Assembly: GCA_021307315.1 (NCBI GenBank)
Contig: JAJSPD010000001.1
Coordinates: 1,674,001-1,738,000, forward strand
Reading direction: 5' to 3'
From: Bisporella sp. PMI_857
Lineage: Eukaryota > Ascomycota > Leotiomycetes > Helotiales > Helotiaceae
DNA length: 64,000 nucleotides
The position numbers and the translations under genes were made by a program. This document shows positions 57,196 to 64,000 of this stretch, in pieces. The notes beneath the pieces were generated by a model. It ran no database searches and had not been told where the DNA came from. It saw nothing but the letters and a program-made list of their open reading frames with translations. Each line of letters opens with the position of its first letter. The first letter of the stretch is position 1.

Positions 57196-59165
57196 GATGA
57201 ATGCGAATTAAAGGTAACGACGGATTAATTGTGATGACAAGTCTGTGATGTCGTTCCTACTGAGATACCGACGCGATGGTTAATGTTCTGAACACAAAGT
57301 GTGTTGTCTTGGGCGCGGCAGAGGAGAGAGATAGTGAGTGAGAGAGAGGCGCTCGTAAGAAAGGAAGCTGGGAAGGGAAGGCGCATAAGAGATCAGCTCT
57401 CGAGCAGATGCGGCTGAAAACATGACTTGGCAGGCGTTGGTCATCAAACGGTCGCCTAAGGCATCATCGGGTGAACCGTAGTTCGGTTAATCACCAGTCC
57501 ATGCTAGTGCTGGTATATATGCCAGTAATATGCGCTATTGCTGTGTTGTTCAGTATCAAACGGCTACGGTGGCCAAAATACGCAATGAGATGCTTATGAA
57601 ACAGAGTTCCAAACGCCTACAGCAATACTGTACCAAGAGAGCAATGGACGGTTGAATGTGCACGGAGAGCTTGAGGGTTTTCCTTTTACTTGTTTCGCCA
57701 AGTGCATTTTCCTGTGACTGATGTGCAGCACCAAGCAAGTGTTCTGGAATTAGGCTATTAGTATGCGCTTTCGCAACGGAAAGAATTGTGAAGATCTGCA
57801 AGAACCGTGCTTCTTATACTCCGGAACACTTTAAGCTTACTGATTTATATCGTTTCACTTCACCGGAACAAACCTGGAGGAAGTTTCTAACTGATGTAGG
57901 GAGGATGAATTGCAGCAAGCCTGCGGTTTTGAATGTTTCATACATAGTTACTCGTTGTTCTTCCGTAGCAGCCCTTCATTTTGAAGGATGCATAGCTGGG
58001 TGTAAGCTAGATAGGATATATGCCTGCTCTCTGCGGCAAAGCCTGAAATTATAAAGCTTGATTGCTCCTTTCAAAACCTCCTGGTCTCTATCAGGATCTT
58101 AGATTGTGACTAGGTACAGGATACCTAATGTATATTCTTGTAGGTGTTTATATATTTACAATCTGGCTAGCTCTGGGCCGCCTAGAAGATACTTCTCACT
58201 GGGTTCGTATTCTTGCATTTCGACCATGTTACCTCAGTTTCGCTGCACATGGATCTCACGAACAAAATAATCAATTGATGTGACCCAAGCTTCCATCTTC
58301 CAGCAACTTAACTGCGCGAAAAGGTTGCACAGGATTCGTTACCCGGCAGTTATGACTGAGCCTCAAGAACAGGTGATCATACCATCCAGCTTTGGGTGAG
58401 GCTTGGTTTCTGGATCAACGGTTCTGGATCCGGGACCTTCTAACAAAACAGGTTACAGAAGGTGATAGATGTGCAATCTTACTCTAGAAGATATAGCAGC
58501 CACTGTGCATCTTTGATGAAGAGAAAATTCGGTCTTACTGTAATTCCTTGGAGAAAGTCAATTCGACAGCTGCAAGAAATCCAGACTAAGCCACAATCTT
58601 GGTGGCGGGAAGGCTGTGGAGGCAAACCAGCCTTGACTATTCCAGAATACTTCCCCAAAATCCGCAGCAACAAGCCAAAAACTAAAACAACAAGACCTCC
58701 CAAGACTCATTTTGTCTATCCGACTTACAAAATCCAATAGCTGCAAGAAGATCGCAATTCCATTTTGCTGCTGGAAGACACGAAAACGGATCGCGAATTC
58801 CCGCCAAGCTGCCTAAGTGTAATCCGATAGCGTAAAAATGACGGCAGCACACCTCCAGCCAACCGCCGTCTAGCCGACTCCACGTGAATTCTTGGTATCG
58901 GGGTCTCCATCCCACATCAACTTCAAACGTCCCTCCTCAACCAACAACTACAATAACACCACCCTACAACGACCATTCTATGTGACAAACAACCAGCAAT
59001 CGCCTCGCGGTGCTCTGCCCCAAAGGCCCCGTTTACACGGCGACGACGACGATCACCACCCCGCTCATCCACCACCTACCAAAACCCTCCCTCCAACCTT
59101 TGAGGAAATCCGCCTCCTTCCCCCCAATCCTTCTTATAGGGTAGATCCCATAAAGCACCTTCAAA
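57196..59165. other. Divergent intergenic region, 2.0 kb
   Basis: Between PRP39 (-) and the unrecognised small gene (+). Frames 57556-57801 (-), 57788-58054 (+) and 58462-58740 (+) are under 95 codons with no motif. The last 300 bases before 59166 are C-rich with many CCA/CAAC triplets, typical of a fungal 5' leader. Confidence 0.45.
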
Positions 59166-59708
59166 ATGGTTTCGGACATGCTCTCCCGCTCGCCGACCTC
59201 CAACGGCCGCGGCACGCTCTCGCGGGCGCCGGGGTCGATCCTCCTCTCGCACAAGAACCTAGACACGGCGCTCACGCGCGCTGGCGCGAAGCCCAAGGCC
59301 CCGCAGCGCATCGCGACGTGGCTCGACGAGGTGGCCGGGTTCCCGGTGCCGTCGGGCCCGGAGCCAGACGCGCCGCCGCAGAAGGGCGTCAGCAAGCTCT
59401 TCTCCAAGCTCAAGAAGCCTTTCTCCAAAGGCGGCAAGGGTGGGGAGGGTAGCAGCGAGGAGGGCGAGGATTACTTCAACACCCAGATGTATGACGGCGT
59501 GCCTGAAGGGGGCAAGTATGTTGCTGGGCAGTATATCGCGCCGAGCGTGGCGAGCAGTATGAACTTTGGCAGCGAGGACTCAAGATTTGCGCCACCACAG
59601 CTGAGTGGCTTTGGATTTGATCGGGTGGAGCAGAGAATGGATCGATTGGATCGAGCGAATGAATTGTATAACAAGTTGAATAAGCCCAAGGTGGATGGAC
59701 AGTCGTAG
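59166..59708 (+). CDS. Small Gly/Ser/Lys-rich protein, function unknown
   Basis: Single exon, 180 aa. I do not recognise a domain. The N-terminus has 'GTLSRAPGSILLSHKNLDTA' and 'APQRIATWLDEVAGFPVP', the middle a basic-glycine patch (KLKKPFSKGGKGGEG) then acidic 'SSEEGEDYFNTQMYDGVPEG', and the C-terminus a predicted coiled coil 'RVEQRMDRLDRANELYNKLN'. It is probably cytosolic or nuclear and partly disordered. The first 250 bases are very GC-rich. A longer overlapping frame (58892-59452) in another register is Arg/His/Pro-rich and looks like a shadow. The ATG at 59166 has an A-rich context (CAAAATGG). A conserved fungal protein is likely but not verified. Confidence 0.65.
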   Translation: MVSDMLSRSPTSNGRGTLSRAPGSILLSHKNLDTALTRAGAKPKAPQRIATWLDEVAGFPVPSGPEPDAPPQKGVSKLFSKLKKPFSKGGKGGEGSSEEGEDYFNTQMYDGVPEGGKYVAGQYIAPSVASSMNFGSEDSRFAPPQLSGFGFDRVEQRMDRLDRANELYNKLNKPKVDGQS

Positions 59709-60396
59709 TATCTGCTACTTCATCGGATGATTGATAGGATATGGACGTGTGGTGCATGCCCATGTTTTTGAATACGTTTCCATATGATGGACGGGTTGCG
59801 GGAATTATATCACGGTAATATATTGATACCTTATCACGGGAAATAGGAGTGGGTGTGACGGAGTTGGTATGGAGTGATTTCATAGCTATTAGCTAGGATG
59901 AAAGCAAAGCAGGATGTACGAAACCTGAGGAATCATAAAAAGCAAGCCATTTCAGAGTGCACCACCATGTACATTTCGCAAATAGAGAGAAGCTAAAAGA
60001 GTTACCCATTTTTGACCAAGTCGTCTCCCTAAGAAGCTAAATGTTGCCGTTGAGGCTCGGTGATAAAGGTGCATTTCCGATAATATCAGTGATGACTTCG
60101 CTTCAAAAAGCTTTGTAGAGCCTCATCCGCAAAACCAGTCCTGAAGTGGTAAAAAACCGCGGGAAAGAAAACATCGCAACCAGAAGGAAAAAACATGATC
60201 ATCAGGTGTCGCAGGATGGTGTATTCGCAAATCGCAAATCCGCAAAATCGCACTCGATTCTGCTTTTCATATCAACTCCCATCACCCAACCCATGCTGCG
60301 ATAACCCCACCAACAAAGCCAGGTATACCAGCCGGTCCAGCAAGCTCAAGGAAGCATATGAAAATGATACGAGGAGATTCGAGGCCAAAGGGAAAT
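59709..60396. other. Convergent 3' flanks
   Basis: 688 bases between the small unknown gene (+) and the 14-3-3 gene (-). The plus ORF 60195-60536 mostly overlaps the 14-3-3 gene antisense. Nothing else recognised. Confidence 0.5.
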
Positions 60397-61635
60397 CTAA
60401 GATTCAGTCGCAGGAGCAGTCTCCGTCTTGGGCTCTTCATGTTTCTCAGGCTCGCCAACTTTCTCGCCCTCCTTGGGTGCATCGGCTGGAGGAGCATCGC
60501 TCTCACCAACACTATCTGAAGAGGTCCAGAGGGTAAGGTTGTCACGGAGCAGTTGCATAATGAGTGTGCTATCACGGTATGACTCCTCAGACAACGAATC
60601 AAGCTCAGCAATGGCATCATCAAAAGCTTGCTTGGCGAGGTGGCATGCCCGATCTGGCGAGTTCAAGATCTCGTAGTAGAAAACAGAGAAGTTGAGGGCT
60701 AGACCAAGGCGGATGGGGTGGGTTGGGGTAAGTTCGGTCTGTGCAACATCGGTGGCATTCTGACAACATCATTAGCACTTTGTGTGGCACTAGATTTCAG
60801 AGTCCAACAAACCTTGTAAGCCTCATGAGCAGCAGTAGCAGCAACCTTGCGCTTTTCTCCAGAGGCGAACTCAGCCAGGTAACGGTGGTAATCTCCCTTC
60901 CTGTTGCAGAACCACTTATTAGCATAACACATAGATTTGGCAACGCAACGAGGCTGCGAAGTTTAAGACATACATCTTGTGGTAGAAAACCTTGGATTCC
61001 CCAGATTCGGCCTTAGGGATCAAGGACTCGTCCAAAACATCGAGGACATCCTGGCACACCTTCTCGAGCTCGGTCTCAATCTTTTGGCGGTAGTCTCGGA
61101 TGGTAGATACATGCTTATCGGTGCCCTTAGACTCCTCCTTCTGCTCGATCGATGAGATGATACGCCAGGAAGCGCGTCTAGTTCCGACAACATTCTTGTA
61201 GGCAACAGATAGAAGATTTCGCTCATCAACGGTGAGTTCTCCGCCCAACTAAAAGATGCACCATCAGTTATGGTCTTGTGTGATAGCATCTTGTTGTAGA
61301 CAGCGTAAACCGTACCTTGGCAACTTCCTTCATGTATGTGACCATCTCATCGTATCGCTCAGCCTGCTCGCAGAGCCTCGCGAGAAAGGTCTTGCTGTAT
61401 GGCAGTTAGTAGTTGATCAGACAACGCGCGGCGCATGTATGAGTCGAGGCATACCTTTCACGCTACAAGGTGAGACAGTAGTTAGCATAATGTCCTTAAC
61501 GAATGGGTTGGAGCTGGATCGAGTCCAGGACGCGGTCGATAAGCGCAAGATGGTGGGTTGGAGGGGAAATCAAAATCCAGGCGAGAGATAATGACGTGGA
61601 GACGCTGGAATGCTTGCACTTACTTCGGATGTCAT
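60397..61635 (-). CDS. BMH1: 14-3-3 protein
   Basis: Exons 61624-61635, 61455-61462, 61316-61394, 60974-61248, 60813-60900 and 60397-60759 sum to 825 nt, 274 aa. 14-3-3 dimers bind phosphoserine/threonine motifs in many regulators. The start [20 protein letters not shown] is spread over three exons, including one of 12 nt and one of only 8 nt. Signatures present are '[18 protein letters not shown]' (family signature 1) and '[20 protein letters not shown]' with 'LTLWTSS' (signature 2 region); the phosphopeptide-binding Lys and Arg of helix 3 and 'YHRYLAEF' are intact. The C-terminal tail is acidic and Pro-rich. Donors GTTTGT (end of exon 5) and GTACGG (end of exon 3) are non-standard. All frames join exactly. 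Confidence 0.96.
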
Positions 61636-63348
61636 TTTGGGAAGGGTATCAAAGATCGTATGTGGTTAGGTAGAAAGGAATTTCGTGTTTGATGGTAGAG
61701 AAAGTTCGCAGTGTTGATGAGGATTCGTTGTTGCTCTCTTTGCAAGTGATCGCAGAGGCTTCGATTGGGCTTCACTTCACGGGTAATGACGCTAACCAAA
61801 TTAGGCAGCGCTGTGTCAACAACGAAGGCGAATCTTAAGATTACCAGGATGAAAGAGAAGAATAGCTTTATCCACGGCCCAGTTTTGAACGATAACTTGT
61901 CTGAATCAATGTGTATCAAAGGGGTCACAGTATTTTAAGCGTATTTAATGTTGAAAGCTGATTCTGATAGATCACGTGCCACTCACAGCAGGGGCTGAAA
62001 GGTGTTTCTGGATAGGACGGCAGTCAGATGAACGGGATGTCTGTGACCTTGTGCCATGAATCCGTTGTTGAGAGCGATGGGCTCTCGAATCTGCAGTATC
62101 TAAATTTACGTATTCTGGTGGTGTTAATGCCAGGCCAAATCCTACAATTTCTTCTTGATCCGTCATCGGAAATACAAAGAAGGAATTTACCATTTAGAGG
62201 AAACAGGAAATGGGACAGTCAGCGCGAATGCATCATCCAAGTAAACAATTGGACCTGTTTTTCGACGTGATTCCACGTCAGAGGGAATGGTGGTCTGCCT
62301 GGTGTGACAAGGTATCTATCCGGACGGATGGTGTACCATGTGCTGGCGTTCAGTAAGGACCAATAAGCACGGATTTCGGCCTGGAAGGGGTATCTTTTTC
62401 TGCTTCCTAGGGATCCGGCTTCTCACCGATATGTATTCCGGTCACTCGCCCCTCGCCCCCCCTTGCCCCTCGCATGGCACGTGCAGGAGAAGGAGGAAAT
62501 TGGTTGATACACCATGAACATGTTTTAAGGTTATTATTCGTGGTGACGATGGTCACAGGATTCCTTTCCATCTTCCTCATTACTCTATGGGAATAGGGGG
62601 GGCTAAGTTTATGGACCTGATAAGGGGGGGCCAACGAATCCATACTTTAATGCACCCCGAATGACAAAAAATCCTTCGGTTTACTCAGCAGCCAGATGGT
62701 GGCGATTGATGATCGCAAGTACTTCCAAAAAATAAGTTCGATACAATTATCATCATCATATCCATTTTGTATCAAGACGTGGAAAGCCAATCTTGACGCC
62801 CAGTTTTAAAGTTATGCTGCTGGCTGAGAGCGAGTGCACTTGGTTGGTCCAAAACTGCAATCACACCATCGGGAAATGAGGCTCTGCAAGGCCAAAACCA
62901 GGGGGAAATGCTCATTACTGCATTACTGTACACAGATACATCCCTCAGCTTGGATAGCGGATTGGGATAAGTAACGTAGCCATCTCTTATTTTGAGTCAA
63001 TATAAACCAAACCAGATCGATCATATCCTCACTCAACGATGCCTAAGTTTGTTCGACCTTTGCTCTGGAAGTCGGAACCCGCTGCAGCGAATCAAAGGAC
63101 TTTGAAGAAGACACATTTACAATTTTGAGCCTCGCACTAGCAAACTCATCCATCCCACTTGCTCACAAAGCATTGTATAGATCTCCTTCTCTTCTCTTCC
63201 CTTGCTTTTCTTTTCTAAGAGACTGTCACTTCTGTATATTCTTACGTATATTTGACTTGCTGGGCTCCTACATGCTGTCCCAAACGTGCAGATAAAAAAA
63301 CGTCGACCTCGACATCAAAGCTTGACTGACCCCCACTTCGATATCAAC
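61636..63348. other. Divergent intergenic region, 1.7 kb
   Basis: Between the 14-3-3 gene (-) and the Ca2+-ATPase gene (+). Minus frames 61632-61928 and 61972-62193 and plus frame 62028-62270 are short without motifs. CT-rich leader-like sequence lies at 63175-63230, just upstream of the ATPase. No gene supported. Confidence 0.45.

Positions 63349-64000
<652 letters not shown>

Noticed and set aside
58892..59452. 186-codon plus-strand frame overlapping the small unknown gene
   Set aside because: Its second half is Arg/Ala/His-rich from GC-rich codons in a shifted register; the 59166-59708 frame has normal composition and a coiled coil.

Overview
The window comes from a filamentous ascomycete (Pezizomycotina). 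Its genes carry short introns, mostly 45-85 nt with GT...AG ends and CTAAC/CTGAC-like branch sites. They are well spaced on both strands, and the products are typical of moulds: a HosA-type histone deacetylase, a CFEM protein, a Zn2Cys6 regulator, a CYT-4-type mitochondrial RNase and a GIG1-type protein. Leotiomycetes is my best guess for the class, but that is only an impression from protein similarity. There are no bacterial features, no CRISPR array, no recognisable transposon and no tRNA that I could find.

Layout. 0-8.5 kb: an SRPBCC-fold protein (+), a conserved Ser/Pro-rich protein (-), a nearly 4 kb stretch without a supportable gene, and the methionine-salvage dehydratase MDE1 (-). 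9-20 kb: calnexin (+), an HCA59/Tls1 splicing factor (-), a tandem FolB (dihydroneopterin aldolase-like) protein (+), a GNAT acetyltransferase (-), a small tail-anchored protein (-) and a GIG1/DUF3605 protein (+). 19.5-29 kb: a HosA/Hos2 histone deacetylase (-) diverging from an ING-type PHD protein (+), then an FMP42-like transporter (-) and a Zn2Cys6 transcription factor (-). 29-40 kb: a small PSI-like membrane protein (+), the molybdopterin synthase small subunit (-), a mitochondrial RNB exoribonuclease (+) and NAD+ synthetase QNS1 in 13 exons (-). 40-46.8 kb: a 7 kb gene-poor tract with simple repeats and homopolymers. 46.8-64 kb: a CFEM/GPI protein (-), an MFS exporter (+), a Nudix CoA pyrophosphatase (-), a beta-carbonic anhydrase (+), U1 snRNP factor PRP39 (-), an unrecognised conserved small protein (+), a 14-3-3 protein (-) and the 5' end of a SERCA-type Ca2+-ATPase (+, cut by the window edge).

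Most genes are housekeeping and are not an operon or a biosynthetic cluster. Exon structures were rebuilt by hand, and in every complete spliced model the exon lengths sum to an open frame. The most interesting points are a possible poison exon inside PRP39, the microexons of the 14-3-3 and QNS1 genes, a Ser-Gly instead of Gly-Gly tail on the molybdopterin synthase carrier, a small Cys-rich membrane protein with a sorting-like tail, and the divergent deacetylase/PHD gene pair. I found no convincing undescribed multi-gene system.
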